Source of the DNA: an uncultured Bacilli bacterium
GTDB lineage: Bacteria; Bacillota_I; Bacilli_A; RF39; UBA660
Length of the DNA stretch: 36,381 nt
NCBI GenBank assembly: GCA_947589515.1
Contig: CANQBE010000009.1
Coordinates: 1 to 36,381, forward strand
Direction: 5' to 3'
Part shown: in pieces, positions 20,127 through 29,867 of the stretch
Position numbering within the stretch: the first letter of the stretch is position 1
How the letters are laid out: each line of letters begins with the position of its first letter
The notes under the pieces: model-generated
Seen by the model: only the letters and a program-made list of their open reading frames with translations
Told to the model about the DNA's origin: nothing
Database searches by the model: none
Made by a program: the position numbers and the translations under genes

Positions 20127-20522
20127 ATGAAATTAAAGCAAACTGAGTATGAAATAGGAGATATTGTATTTGTATCAAAATATAGTTATCCTAATAAAAA
20201 ATCAGGGCAAAATCATTTATTTGTAGTAATAAATGTTGAAAAAAATGAATTGGTTCCTGTAGAATATTTTGGTATGTTGGTATCTTCACATAGAGACAAA
20301 TGCAAAGATAATTCTATCTATCAATATAATGAGCCTTTAGATAAAAATCAAACTAACGGACTTAATGATGACAGCATTGTAAAATGTGATGAAATGTATT
20401 CTATTCCACCACAAAATATTATGTTCAAGATAGGTTCAGTTGATGTTGATGATTATTTAAGATTTATTGAAGCCTATAATAAAGTTTTGAAAAGTTTAGA
20501 ACAAACTTTAAATGTAGAATAG
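20127..20522 (+). CDS. PemK/MazF-like candidate toxin
   Basis: YEIGDIVFVSKYSYPNKKSGQNHLFVVINVEKN..., NGLNDDSIVKCDEMYSIPPQNIMFKIGSVDVDDYLRFIEAY resembles the PemK-like fold; SD AAGGAG at 20110-20115. Confidence 0.65.
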   Translation: MKLKQTEYEIGDIVFVSKYSYPNKKSGQNHLFVVINVEKNELVPVEYFGMLVSSHRDKCKDNSIYQYNEPLDKNQTNGLNDDSIVKCDEMYSIPPQNIMFKIGSVDVDDYLRFIEAYNKVLKSLEQTLNVE

Positions 20523-20575
20523 TGATAAATTAGTAAAAGTTTTATTTATCTCGGATAATTTTTCTTAAATATATC

Positions 20576-20812
20576 TTAAAATTTTAAATTAGGATAAGTT
20601 TTAATGAATTGGACTTGTCCTTTTTTATGCCATTCATCTCTTAAATTTTTATCAGAGTGTATTACTCTACAATTTACTTAATCATGATGCTCACAAGTAC
20701 ATAAAGGTATTACTAATTTAAATGCGCTATTTCGTCCACTAAATATCTCATGTAAATTAACTGGACTTTTTCCACAAATAATACAATGTTCTAAATGGAA
20801 AATTAGAACCAT
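20576..20812 (-). pseudogene. Degraded HNH-type phage/mobile-element protein
   Basis: Minus-strand MVLIFHLEHCIICGKSPVNLHEIFSGRNSAFKLVIPLCTCEHHD*VNCRVIHSDKNLRDEWHKKGQVQFIKTYPNLKF*: CxxC plus HH zinc/HNH pattern interrupted by an in-frame TAA. Confidence 0.65.
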
Positions 20813-20946
20813 GGAATAATAAATATTTAGGTTTAAGAAAATATTACAATAGTTTAAGATTATTATGAATATGTCAAAGAAACTTGCATCAAATAAAAAA
20901 TCAAAAATTGTGATATAATATTAGTTAACAAAGGAGTTAGATATTA

Positions 20947-21657
20947 ATGAAAACGATAGGTATAATTGGTGGAATGAGTTATGAATCTAGTATACATTAT
21001 TATGAGAGAATTAATGACCAAGTTAATCAAATTGCAGGAGGACTAACCTGCGCAAAACTTTTGATTTATAATGTTAATTTTGAAGAAATAAGAAAATTAA
21101 TGTTAGAAAATAGATGGGATGAAATTGGAATAGAACTTGCCAAAATAGCAAAAATATTAGAGACGGCTGGAGCAGATTATATTGTTATTGCGACAAATAC
21201 AATGCATAAATTAGCTGATTATATTCAAAGTCAAATCAATATTCCATTAATTCATATTGCAGATTGCGTTGCTGAAAAATGCAAAGAAAATAATGTGTTA
21301 AATGTAGGGCTATTAGGAACTAAATATACAATGGTAGAAGATTTTCTTAAAAATAGATTGCAAAAGAATGGACTAAAAGTTACTACTCCACAAATAGAAG
21401 AAAACATAAATGAAATAGACAGAATAATATTTGATGAGTTATGTAAGGGAGAAATTAAAGAAACATCAAAGCAATATTATATAGATATTATTAATAATAT
21501 GATAAGACAAAATAATATTGAAGGAGTAATTTTAGGATGTACTGAAATAGAAATGTTAATAAAACCAAATGACATTGATATTCCTATTTTTGATACTACG
21601 CAATCCCATATTGATACTATCGTAGATTATTCTTTAGAAAGAAAAAGTTGCAGATAA
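20947..21657 (+). CDS. Aspartate/glutamate racemase family protein
   Basis: MKTIGIIGGMSYESSIHYYERIN, ATNTMHKLAD, GVILGCTEIEMLI. Confidence 0.92.
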   Translation: MKTIGIIGGMSYESSIHYYERINDQVNQIAGGLTCAKLLIYNVNFEEIRKLMLENRWDEIGIELAKIAKILETAGADYIVIATNTMHKLADYIQSQINIPLIHIADCVAEKCKENNVLNVGLLGTKYTMVEDFLKNRLQKNGLKVTTPQIEENINEIDRIIFDELCKGEIKETSKQYYIDIINNMIRQNNIEGVILGCTEIEMLIKPNDIDIPIFDTTQSHIDTIVDYSLERKSCR

Positions 21658-21709
21658 CCTTTGCACTTGCATCAGTCACGAATTGATTAGAACTTTAATT
21701 TTTATATAG

Positions 21710-21735
21710 AGAACTGACAAAAAGTTCTTTTTTTA
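21710..21735 (+). terminator. Terminator after racemase
   Basis: AGAACT...AGTTCT plus T-tract. Confidence 0.7.
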
Positions 21736-21779
21736 TGTTATCTCAGAAATTGAGTTAATAAATCTTACATATCCTAATA

Positions 21780-21809
21780 AAAAAAGATCACTTAAAAATT
21801 AAATGATCT
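21780..21809 (-). terminator. Terminator of the small minus-strand gene
   Basis: Minus strand AGATCATTTAA-TTTT-TTAAGTGATCT-like stem followed by T-tract. Confidence 0.6.
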
Positions 21810-21833
21810 AAAAAATTAAATTTTGATAACTAA

Positions 21834-21944
21834 TTAGCAACATTCATTTCTTCTATCAGTTGCACAAATAATAAGAACTAAAAATACAATCAATACAATC
21901 CATAACCAAGAGCCTTGATTACCACAGCCACATCCATTATACAT
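21834..21944 (-). CDS. 36-aa small membrane protein (YjcZ-like in style)
   Basis: MYNGCGCGNQGSWLWIVLIVFLVLIICATDRRNECC with SD GAGGGGAG upstream of the ATG at 21944. Confidence 0.65.
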   Translation of the reverse strand: MYNGCGCGNQGSWLWIVLIVFLVLIICATDRRNECC

Positions 21945-22114
21945 AAAATCACTACTCCCCTCTAATATATTATATTTGAAGTTAAAAAAAATGATATTGA
22001 AATCCAACGAATTATGAATTTTTCTGTTAATTGTCACTACTGTTAAATAATGAATAACAGGAAAAATTACAGTTCATAGTAAATTATGATAAAATAAAAT
22101 AGAAGGTGAAAAAG

Positions 22115-23020
22115 ATGCTAAACGAAAATCATACCTATTTATTAGAACTACTGCAGAATGAATATGAAGAATCCTTTGTTACAAAAATTTTATATGGCTA
22201 TTCCCAAAGAAGAATGACGACCTTTAGAATTAATACTATAAAAGCAAATGAAGAAGAGGTATTATTAGAATTAAACAAATTTGGTTTTATCGTAAAACCT
22301 GTGACTTGGTATAAAAATGCCTTTATCATCATGAACCAACCAGAAAAAAATATTAGAGAATTAGAAATTTATCAAAATGGTTTGATATACTTACAAAGTT
22401 TATCGTCTATGATTCCAGTGATTGCCTTAGACCCTAAAGAAAAAGAAGATATTCTAGATATGACAGCAGCACCAGGATCTAAAACAACACAAATAGCGAT
22501 GGAAACCAAAAATAAAGCATTTATTACAGCTTGTGAAAAAAATAACATAAGACAACAACGTTTAAAATATAATTTAGAAAAGCAAGGTGTTACGTGCTGT
22601 ACTGTGTTAAATATGGACGCTAGAGAAATAGATGAATCCTTTTCATTTCATAAAATTCTATTAGATGCACCTTGCAGTGGAAGTGGAACAATCAATGAAA
22701 ATATAGAAAATCCTAATCAAATAATTTCTAAAGAGCAAATGGCAAAAATTACTTCCATCCAATTAGCACTATTAAGAAAAGCATTAAAAATATTAAAACC
22801 TGGTGGTACATTAGTATACTCTACCTGTTCTATCTTAAAAGAAGAAAATGAACAAATCCTAAAAACCGTATGGAAAGAATTTTCTATAGAAATCATTCCA
22901 TTAGAAATCAAAAATAATGATTTTACTTTATTGCCCACTGATATTCCTGGAACATTATGTATTTGTCCGGATAAATTCTATGAGGGATTCTTTATAGCTC
23001 TACTAAAAAAGAATGTCTAA
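22115..23020 (+). CDS. NOL1/NOP2/Sun-family rRNA/tRNA cytosine-C5 methyltransferase
   Basis: DMTAAPGSKTTQIA, LLDAPCSGSGTI, LVYSTCSILKEENEQIL. Confidence 0.92.
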   Translation: MLNENHTYLLELLQNEYEESFVTKILYGYSQRRMTTFRINTIKANEEEVLLELNKFGFIVKPVTWYKNAFIIMNQPEKNIRELEIYQNGLIYLQSLSSMIPVIALDPKEKEDILDMTAAPGSKTTQIAMETKNKAFITACEKNNIRQQRLKYNLEKQGVTCCTVLNMDAREIDESFSFHKILLDAPCSGSGTINENIENPNQIISKEQMAKITSIQLALLRKALKILKPGGTLVYSTCSILKEENEQILKTVWKEFSIEIIPLEIKNNDFTLLPTDIPGTLCICPDKFYEGFFIALLKKNV

Positions 23021-23107
23021 AAATGATTTTATCAATAAAATTATCCTAAATGATTCTAATTTTAAATAATTTGTGCTAAAATAGAATATATGATAAAGAG
23101 GTGCATT

Positions 23108-24487
23108 ATGGAAGAAAAAGAAAAAATTCAGAAAAAGTCAACCAAATCTACTGCTAAGAAAAAAACGGAACCTAAAAAAACAGTGAAAAATGAAGAAAAA
23201 ATAGAGACGAAAAAAGAAAGTAAAAAACAAGAAAAAACGGAAACAAAAACAGAAACAAAAAAACAGGAACCTGAAATTAGAGAAGTGATTGTTGAAAAAA
23301 AATCTGGTTTCAATTATATAGAAGTAATTATTATTATGATAATTACCCTAATTTTAGGTGGAATGATTGGATCATTTATTACCTATATGATACCTCATAA
23401 AAATGATTCTACATCAGTCATAAAAGAAATTCCGAAAGAATTAAGAGAATTTGTCAATACTTATAATAATATTGTTACAGATTACTATGAGGATATTGAT
23501 CATGATAAATTACTAGAAGCAGGAATTAGCGGAATGCTAGATTATTTAGATGATGATTATTCTGTTTACATGAATCAAGAAGAATCTGAAAGTTTTAATG
23601 AACAAGTAGAAGGAAAATATATAGGTATTGGTATTGAAATTACTCAACAGGAAGATGGTAGTGTACAAATCACAGATGTATTTAATAATACTCCAGCATC
23701 TAAAGCAGGCTTAAAAATAGGAGATACTATTATAGCTGTACGTGATGAAAACGTAGAGGGACTAGTTCCTAGTGATATCTCTACTAAAATCAAAGAAGGA
23801 GATAATAAAGTTAAAATCAAAGTACGTCGTGATGAAAAAGAAATAGAATTTACCCTATCATTAGAAGAAGTGGAATTAGAATCCGTTACTAGTGAAGTAT
23901 TTGAAAAAAATGACAAGAAGATTGGTTATTTAGGACTAAGCATTTTTGCAGCAAATACTTATGAACAATTTGAAAAAAAATTATTAGAATTAGAAGGACA
24001 AAATATTGATAGTTTAATTATTGATGTTCGCGATAATTCAGGTGGTTATTTATCTACAGTTACTGATATTGCTTCTCTATTTCTAAATAAAAGTAAAGTA
24101 ATTTATCAGTTAGATACAAAAGGTGTAGTAGAGCAGATTTATTCCAAAACGAATACAGATAGAAATTATCCTATTAGTGTTTTAATTAATCATAATAGTG
24201 CTTCAGCTTCTGAAATTTTAGCAGCAGCATTACAAGAATCCTATGGAGCTACTATCATAGGTGTAAATTCTTTTGGTAAAGGAACTGTACAAAAAGCTTA
24301 CCAATTAGAAAGTGGTTCAACTGTAAAATATACGATTCAAAAATGGTTAACCCCAAATGGTAATTGGGTTCATGAAGTAGGAGTAACACCTGATATCGAA
24401 GTACAACTAGAAATTGAATATTATCAGAATCCTAATAATGATAATGACAGTCAGTTACAGAAAGCATTAGAAGAATTAAGTAAGTAA
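23108..24487 (+). CDS. S41-family C-terminal processing protease with Lys-rich cytosolic N-terminus
   Basis: TM, PDZ domain (GIGIEITQQEDGSVQITDVFNNTPASKAGLKIGD), catalytic NSASASEILAAALQE...GKGTVQ. Confidence 0.93.
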   Translation: MEEKEKIQKKSTKSTAKKKTEPKKTVKNEEKIETKKESKKQEKTETKTETKKQEPEIREVIVEKKSGFNYIEVIIIMIITLILGGMIGSFITYMIPHKNDSTSVIKEIPKELREFVNTYNNIVTDYYEDIDHDKLLEAGISGMLDYLDDDYSVYMNQEESESFNEQVEGKYIGIGIEITQQEDGSVQITDVFNNTPASKAGLKIGDTIIAVRDENVEGLVPSDISTKIKEGDNKVKIKVRRDEKEIEFTLSLEEVELESVTSEVFEKNDKKIGYLGLSIFAANTYEQFEKKLLELEGQNIDSLIIDVRDNSGGYLSTVTDIASLFLNKSKVIYQLDTKGVVEQIYSKTNTDRNYPISVLINHNSASASEILAAALQESYGATIIGVNSFGKGTVQKAYQLESGSTVKYTIQKWLTPNGNWVHEVGVTPDIEVQLEIEYYQNPNNDNDSQLQKALEELSK

Positions 24488-24518
24488 TTTACTAATTCTT
24501 TTTCTTTTTTTGTCGAAA

Positions 24519-24545
24519 TTAGCACTCTATATTGACAAGTGCTAA
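24519..24545 (+). promoter_or_regulatory. CIRCE operator (HrcA site)
   Basis: TTAGCACTC-N9-AAGTGCTAA, one mismatch from TTAGCACTC-N9-GAGTGCTAA. Confidence 0.93.
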
Positions 24546-24559
24546 TTTTTGAGTATAAT
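24532..24559 (+). promoter_or_regulatory. Sigma-A promoter of clpB with -35 inside CIRCE
   Basis: TTGACA (24532-24537), 16-nt spacer, TATAAT (24554-24559). Confidence 0.88.
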
Positions 24560-24580
24560 GATAACTATGAGGTGATAAAT

Positions 24581-26692
24581 ATGTATCCAAATATGCAAGA
24601 AGAACAAGAAAATGTTTTGGAAAAATATGGTCGTAATATCATTGAAGATGTAAAAAATGGAAAAATTGATCCTGTTATTGGTCGTGATGAAGAAATTCGT
24701 AGTATTACTAGAATTCTATCTAGAAAAACAAAGAATAACCCGGTCTTAATTGGGGAACCCGGTGTAGGAAAAACCGCGATTGTAGAAGGATTAGCTCTAA
24801 GAATTGTGCGTGGAGATGTTCCAAGTAGTTTAAAAAATAAAACGATTTGGGAATTAGATATGGCAAGTTTAGTAGCCGGTGCTAAATATCGTGGAGAATT
24901 TGAGGAAAGACTAAAGAATGTTTTAAATGAAGTTAAGAAATCAGAAGGAGAAATCATCATGTTTATTGATGAAATTCATACGATTGTAGGTACTGGTGGG
25001 GATGGTGCCATGGACACATCTAACATCTTAAAACCAATGCTTGCACGTGGTGAAATTCATGTGATTGGTGCTACTACTTTAAATGAATATCGTAAATATA
25101 TTGAAAAAGATGGTGCTCTCGAAAGAAGATTTCAAAAAATTTTGGTAAATCCTCCGACTGTAGAAGATACCATTACGATATTAAGAGGTTTAAAAGAACG
25201 ATTTGAGATTCATCATGGGGTATCCATTCAAGATAGGGCCTTAATTTCTGCAGCAACTTTGTCAAATCGTTATATTACAGATCGTTTTCTACCTGATAAA
25301 GCTATCGATTTAGTAGATGAAGCCTGTGCTACCATTCGCGTACAAATGGATTCCGTTCCCACAAGTCTAGATAGTTTGACTCGTGAAATTATGAGACTAC
25401 AAATTGAAAAAGAAGCGATTAAAAAAGAAAAAGACGAATTATCGAAAAAACGAGTAGAATCTATCAACGAAACACTAGAAAACTTGCAAAATCAGGAAAA
25501 AGAATTACGAGATGCTTGGGATAAAGAAAAAGAAATTAATGATCAAATCAAGGCAAAGAAAAAAGATATTGAAAAGGCTAGATTTGATTTGGAACAAGCA
25601 GAAAATGATTATGATTTAGAGCGTGCTGCAAAACTTAGACATGGGGATATTCCAGCCTTAGAAAAAGAATTAGAAAGATTAAATGGCTTAGAAAAAAATA
25701 AAATTTTAAGTGATACAGTAACGAGTGAAGATATCGCTTCTGTTATTTCCAAATGGACAAATATTCCAGTAAGTAAATTAGTAAGCGGTGAAAAAGAAAA
25801 ATTATTATCACTAGAAGAAAATATGAAAAAAAGAGTCATTGGTCAAGATGATGCTATTCAATTAGTCAGTGATGCTATTATTAAAAGTCGTAGTGGAATT
25901 AAAGATCCTAATAGACCAATTGGTTCTTTCATTTTCCTAGGTCCAACGGGTGTCGGAAAAACAGAAATTGCGAGAACATTAGCCTATGAACTATTTGACG
26001 ATGAAAAACACATGGTTCGTATTGATATGAGTGAATATATGGAAAAGTTTTCAGTTTCGCGTTTAATTGGTAGTCCTCCTGGTTATGTAGGATATGAAGA
26101 AGGAGGTCAACTTACCGAAGCTGTTAGAAGAAATCCTTATAGTATTGTTTTATTCGATGAAATCGAAAAAGCACATCCTGAGGTTCTAAATTTATTATTA
26201 CAGATACTAGATGATGGTCGAGTTACAGATTCTAATGGTCGTACGGTAGACTTTAAAAATACGATTATCATCATGACATCTAATTTAGGTAGTGAACACA
26301 TTTTAGATGGAAATACTAGTCAAGTAATGGAAGAAGTAAAAGCTCATTTTAGACCAGAATTCATTAATCGAGTAGATGAAATTATCGTGTTTAACCCTTT
26401 AACGAAAGATGCCATCCGCAAAATTTTAGATAAATTAGTTTTGGAAATTGAAGATCGATTAAAGGAAAATCAAATTCATATTGAACTTACGGATTCTTGT
26501 AAAGATTATCTAATAGAAAATGGTTATGATATTACTTATGGTGCTAGACCATTAAAGAGATTATTAAGTCGTACGGTAGAAGTCAATTTAGCTAAAGTTC
26601 TCATTAATAATGAGGTAGAATTTGGTATGACATTAGTGATTGATTATCATGATGGAAAATTTGATATTACGAAGAAAAAGGATAACGAATAA
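24581..26692 (+). CDS. clpB: ClpB disaggregase lacking the N-terminal Clp_N domain
   Basis: Two AAA+ modules ([25 protein letters not shown]), ClpB-length middle domain (...[21 protein letters not shown]), YGARPLKR; the protein starts directly at [24 protein letters not shown]. Confidence 0.9.
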   Translation: MYPNMQEEQENVLEKYGRNIIEDVKNGKIDPVIGRDEEIRSITRILSRKTKNNPVLIGEPGVGKTAIVEGLALRIVRGDVPSSLKNKTIWELDMASLVAGAKYRGEFEERLKNVLNEVKKSEGEIIMFIDEIHTIVGTGGDGAMDTSNILKPMLARGEIHVIGATTLNEYRKYIEKDGALERRFQKILVNPPTVEDTITILRGLKERFEIHHGVSIQDRALISAATLSNRYITDRFLPDKAIDLVDEACATIRVQMDSVPTSLDSLTREIMRLQIEKEAIKKEKDELSKKRVESINETLENLQNQEKELRDAWDKEKEINDQIKAKKKDIEKARFDLEQAENDYDLERAAKLRHGDIPALEKELERLNGLEKNKILSDTVTSEDIASVISKWTNIPVSKLVSGEKEKLLSLEENMKKRVIGQDDAIQLVSDAIIKSRSGIKDPNRPIGSFIFLGPTGVGKTEIARTLAYELFDDEKHMVRIDMSEYMEKFSVSRLIGSPPGYVGYEEGGQLTEAVRRNPYSIVLFDEIEKAHPEVLNLLLQILDDGRVTDSNGRTVDFKNTIIIMTSNLGSEHILDGNTSQVMEEVKAHFRPEFINRVDEIIVFNPLTKDAIRKILDKLVLEIEDRLKENQIHIELTDSCKDYLIENGYDITYGARPLKRLLSRTVEVNLAKVLINNEVEFGMTLVIDYHDGKFDITKKKDNE

Positions 26693-26710
26693 AATAGTTA
26701 TCTTTTTTTT
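26676..26710 (+). terminator. Terminator of clpB with stem starting inside the CDS
   Basis: GATAAC (26681-26686) / GTTATC (26697-26702), T8. Confidence 0.75.
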
Positions 26711-26766
26711 AGATAGCATGATATAATACAGATAGTATTTTAATATGATGAATTAGAGGTGGTAGG

Positions 26767-28245
26767 ATGAAAACAATCGTAGAAATAGGGAAAAAATTAG
26801 GATTAAATGAAAGTGATTTAGAATTGTATGGAAATGATAAAGCTAAAGTTTTAAAACAAGTTTCTCCTAAGAAAGATTCGAAGTTAATTTTAGTAACGGC
26901 TATCAATCCCACTCCCTATGGAGAAGGAAAAACAACGATTAGCATTGGTTTAAATGACGCTTTATGTAAATTAGGAAAAAATAGTATTGCTTGTTTGAGA
27001 GAACCTTCCTTGGGACCTGTTTTTGGGGTAAAAGGAGGTGCAACTGGAGGGGGATTGGCAAATATTATTCCAAGCAATGAAATTAATCTTCATTTTACTG
27101 GTGATTTTCATGCTATTACTTCTGCCAATAATTTATTAGCAAGTGCCATAGATAATCATATCTATCAAGGGAATGAATTAAATATAAATCCCGATACTAT
27201 TTGTTTTAAAAGATGTCTCGATATGAACGATCGTAGTTTAAGAGATAAGTTTCAAATTACTGCCGCTAGTGAAGTAATGGCTATATTTTGCTTAGCCAGT
27301 GATTTTTCAGATTTAAAAAGACGATTAGGAAATATTTTATGTTGTTACGATAAAGAAGGAAATCCTATCTATGCAAAAGATTTAAAAGTAGAAAATGCGA
27401 TGGCACTTCTATTAGAAAAAGCCTTTTATCCAAATTTAGTACAAACTCTAGAAGAAAATCCAGTTTTAGTTCATGGTGGTCCCTTCGCTAATATCGCACA
27501 TGGATGTAGTAGTATCGTATCAACGAAATTAGGATTAGGATTAGCAGATTATGTAGTAACAGAGGCAGGCTTTGGTAGTGATTTAGGAGCCGAAAAGTTT
27601 ATCAATATTAAATGTCGAAAGGGTAATTTAATTCCAAATAGTATTGTTTTAGTAGCAACGGTAAGAGCTTTAAAACATAGTGGCATGGAAAACTTAGATG
27701 CCCACTTTGATCATTTAAAACATTATCAAATACCTTTTTGTGTAGCTTTAAATAAATTTACAGAAGATAAAGAGGAAGAACTAGAAGAAGTAATGAATTA
27801 TTGTAGGGAAAGACAAGTTCCTTGTATCATAACGAATCCTTATCAGGAAGGTTCGAATGGTTGTATCTCTTTAGCAGAATGGATAACAAACCATACGTCA
27901 AATAATTTTGAATACCTATATCCTATGAATATCTCGATTGAAGATAAAATAAAAATGTTAGCAAGAGAGGTTTATCACGCTAGCAAAATAGAATTTAGTC
28001 AAGAAGCTATGCAAACATTAGAACAAATTAGAAAACTAGGACTCTCTCATTATCCAGTTTGTATTGCTAAAACGCAGTATTCCATTAGCGATAATCAAGA
28101 ATTGCTAGGTTATCCCAAAGATTATACTTTACATGTAAGAGAAATTACGATTCAGACTGGTAGCGAAATGATTATAGTGTTATTAAATAAAATAATCACA
28201 ATGCCAGGACTTCCTAAACATCCTAATTTTGAAAATATGGAATAA
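26767..28245 (+). CDS. fhs: Formate--tetrahydrofolate ligase, short form
   Basis: LVTAINPTPYGEGKTTISIGL, REPSLGPVFGVKGGATGGG, NLHFTGDFHAITSANNLL, VTEAGFGSDLGAEKF, MTMPGLPK-like end. Confidence 0.93.
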   Translation: MKTIVEIGKKLGLNESDLELYGNDKAKVLKQVSPKKDSKLILVTAINPTPYGEGKTTISIGLNDALCKLGKNSIACLREPSLGPVFGVKGGATGGGLANIIPSNEINLHFTGDFHAITSANNLLASAIDNHIYQGNELNINPDTICFKRCLDMNDRSLRDKFQITAASEVMAIFCLASDFSDLKRRLGNILCCYDKEGNPIYAKDLKVENAMALLLEKAFYPNLVQTLEENPVLVHGGPFANIAHGCSSIVSTKLGLGLADYVVTEAGFGSDLGAEKFINIKCRKGNLIPNSIVLVATVRALKHSGMENLDAHFDHLKHYQIPFCVALNKFTEDKEEELEEVMNYCRERQVPCIITNPYQEGSNGCISLAEWITNHTSNNFEYLYPMNISIEDKIKMLAREVYHASKIEFSQEAMQTLEQIRKLGLSHYPVCIAKTQYSISDNQELLGYPKDYTLHVREITIQTGSEMIIVLLNKIITMPGLPKHPNFENME

Positions 28246-28317
28246 AAGCCGAAAAATTCGTGACATCGTCTAGTAAATATGCTATAATAAGACCTAATTT
28301 TGAAAGGACGAGGAATC

Positions 28318-29844
28318 ATGAATAAAGAATCACTAACAGTAGAAAATTTACTATCTTGGCAAGAAATATTAAATTTTGCAGAAGAAAATCAAGGTTTTAA
28401 TTGTGACATATTAAAGAAATTATATTTAAGAAAATCTCAAGTAGACCAAATTGTACCTAATATAGAATCATATTTTAATCAAAGAATGATAGAGTCCTTA
28501 CCAAATTTTCCTTTTGATGAAAACTATTTTAATTATCGCCTAGAAATAAAAATGGATAAAAATGGTAAGAAAAATCTCGTCATTGATAAAAATACTCTAT
28601 TTCAACAAATTATCTATCAAACGACAGATCAATATATTAAGCCAGAGTATATGCAAAGAATCTTTTCAATACCAGATGATCAACTAAAAGAAGTTGTAAT
28701 AAAAGAATTAAAGAAAAATATAGAAATTTTAAATGCTAATTTATATAATGATTATGCTTGCGGTTATAATGTGGATTCAAAAACTAAAATCTCAAAAGAA
28801 GATTATAAAAATGCTATATTAGCCAAAAGGAAAATGGCCCGTTGGATTACCAAAAATTATGATCAATTTTATGAATATCTAGATCAACCACTTCCTCCAG
28901 AAATTGTTTTAAAAGATATTAGTAAAGATAGATTTTTATTATTTATCGTTTCATACTCTTTGAATCAATCTAATTTATTAAAAACAGGTTATATTTTAGT
29001 GAATTTAGATAATTTGAATTATGTGAATGACTATGCTTTATTAGTGGATTATTTAAATAGTGAAAATGGTGTTCCTTATACTTGTAATTTTCACTCTCAT
29101 TTAAAAGATGGTAGTAGTTTTTTAATTACTTCAGATGCTATTATCCAACAATTTAGAAATTTTTGTAAAGAACACCATGATAAAATCAAAGATTATGCTT
29201 TTGCTACGTCTTATGAAGAAGTATTAAAAAAGAATGCTTTAGCAACTTGGAAAAGGATTCAAAGCGAAAAGCATGCCAAAAATATTCGCCTAAATTTTGA
29301 AATGATTCAATCAGGTAAGAAGATTACTCTTGCTAATTACCAGAAAGGTAGTTATCAAAAAATAACTTCTACGAAAGAGGAAAGACAATTAAAATTAAAA
29401 CAAGCCTATGATTTATTAGAAGAAAAGATGGAATATTTTGCCGGAACTAACTTTCAAATGGAATTAATTGGTATTGATACTTTTGCTGGATACACTGCTT
29501 ATATTTATGCAAATGGTGTTGTAGTTTTAGAAAAATTATATAAGCGAATTACCAAAGATAAAGAAAATAAAGATGTGATTGTTCCAGCAACAGAAGAAGC
29601 TATTTATGTTATGAATTATACAGAATTTGCAGAATTATCTAAGTATAGTAAACCAGAGTTAATTCAAGAAATTAGTTTATTTCAAAATCCTAATGTAGCT
29701 AGAATTCTTCATACTCAAAATGGTAGTTGGAAAGATAAAGTAACCAAATGGATTACGGGAAATGGTTATGGTGAATTTGATTATGAAATCTTTGATCAAT
29801 TAATTGGCAATCTAAAAGAAGAAAATAAGACTTTAAAAAAATAA
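28318..29844 (+). CDS. Uncharacterised 508-aa predicted cytosolic protein
   Basis: ATG28318 after GGACGAGG; TATAAT at 28283-28288 upstream; no signal peptide/TM; no family recognised. Confidence 0.7.
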   Translation: MNKESLTVENLLSWQEILNFAEENQGFNCDILKKLYLRKSQVDQIVPNIESYFNQRMIESLPNFPFDENYFNYRLEIKMDKNGKKNLVIDKNTLFQQIIYQTTDQYIKPEYMQRIFSIPDDQLKEVVIKELKKNIEILNANLYNDYACGYNVDSKTKISKEDYKNAILAKRKMARWITKNYDQFYEYLDQPLPPEIVLKDISKDRFLLFIVSYSLNQSNLLKTGYILVNLDNLNYVNDYALLVDYLNSENGVPYTCNFHSHLKDGSSFLITSDAIIQQFRNFCKEHHDKIKDYAFATSYEEVLKKNALATWKRIQSEKHAKNIRLNFEMIQSGKKITLANYQKGSYQKITSTKEERQLKLKQAYDLLEEKMEYFAGTNFQMELIGIDTFAGYTAYIYANGVVVLEKLYKRITKDKENKDVIVPATEEAIYVMNYTEFAELSKYSKPELIQEISLFQNPNVARILHTQNGSWKDKVTKWITGNGYGEFDYEIFDQLIGNLKEENKTLKK

Positions 29845-29867
29845 AAAAATATAAGGGTGTGTTATTG

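Noticed and set aside
24565-25839. Minus-strand ORFs antisense to clpB
   Set aside because: Antisense of a conserved AAA+ protein; no independent support.
28221-28305. CCTAATTTTGAAA repeated at the end of fhs and before the next gene
   Set aside because: Short AT-rich repeat, likely chance; no supporting structure.
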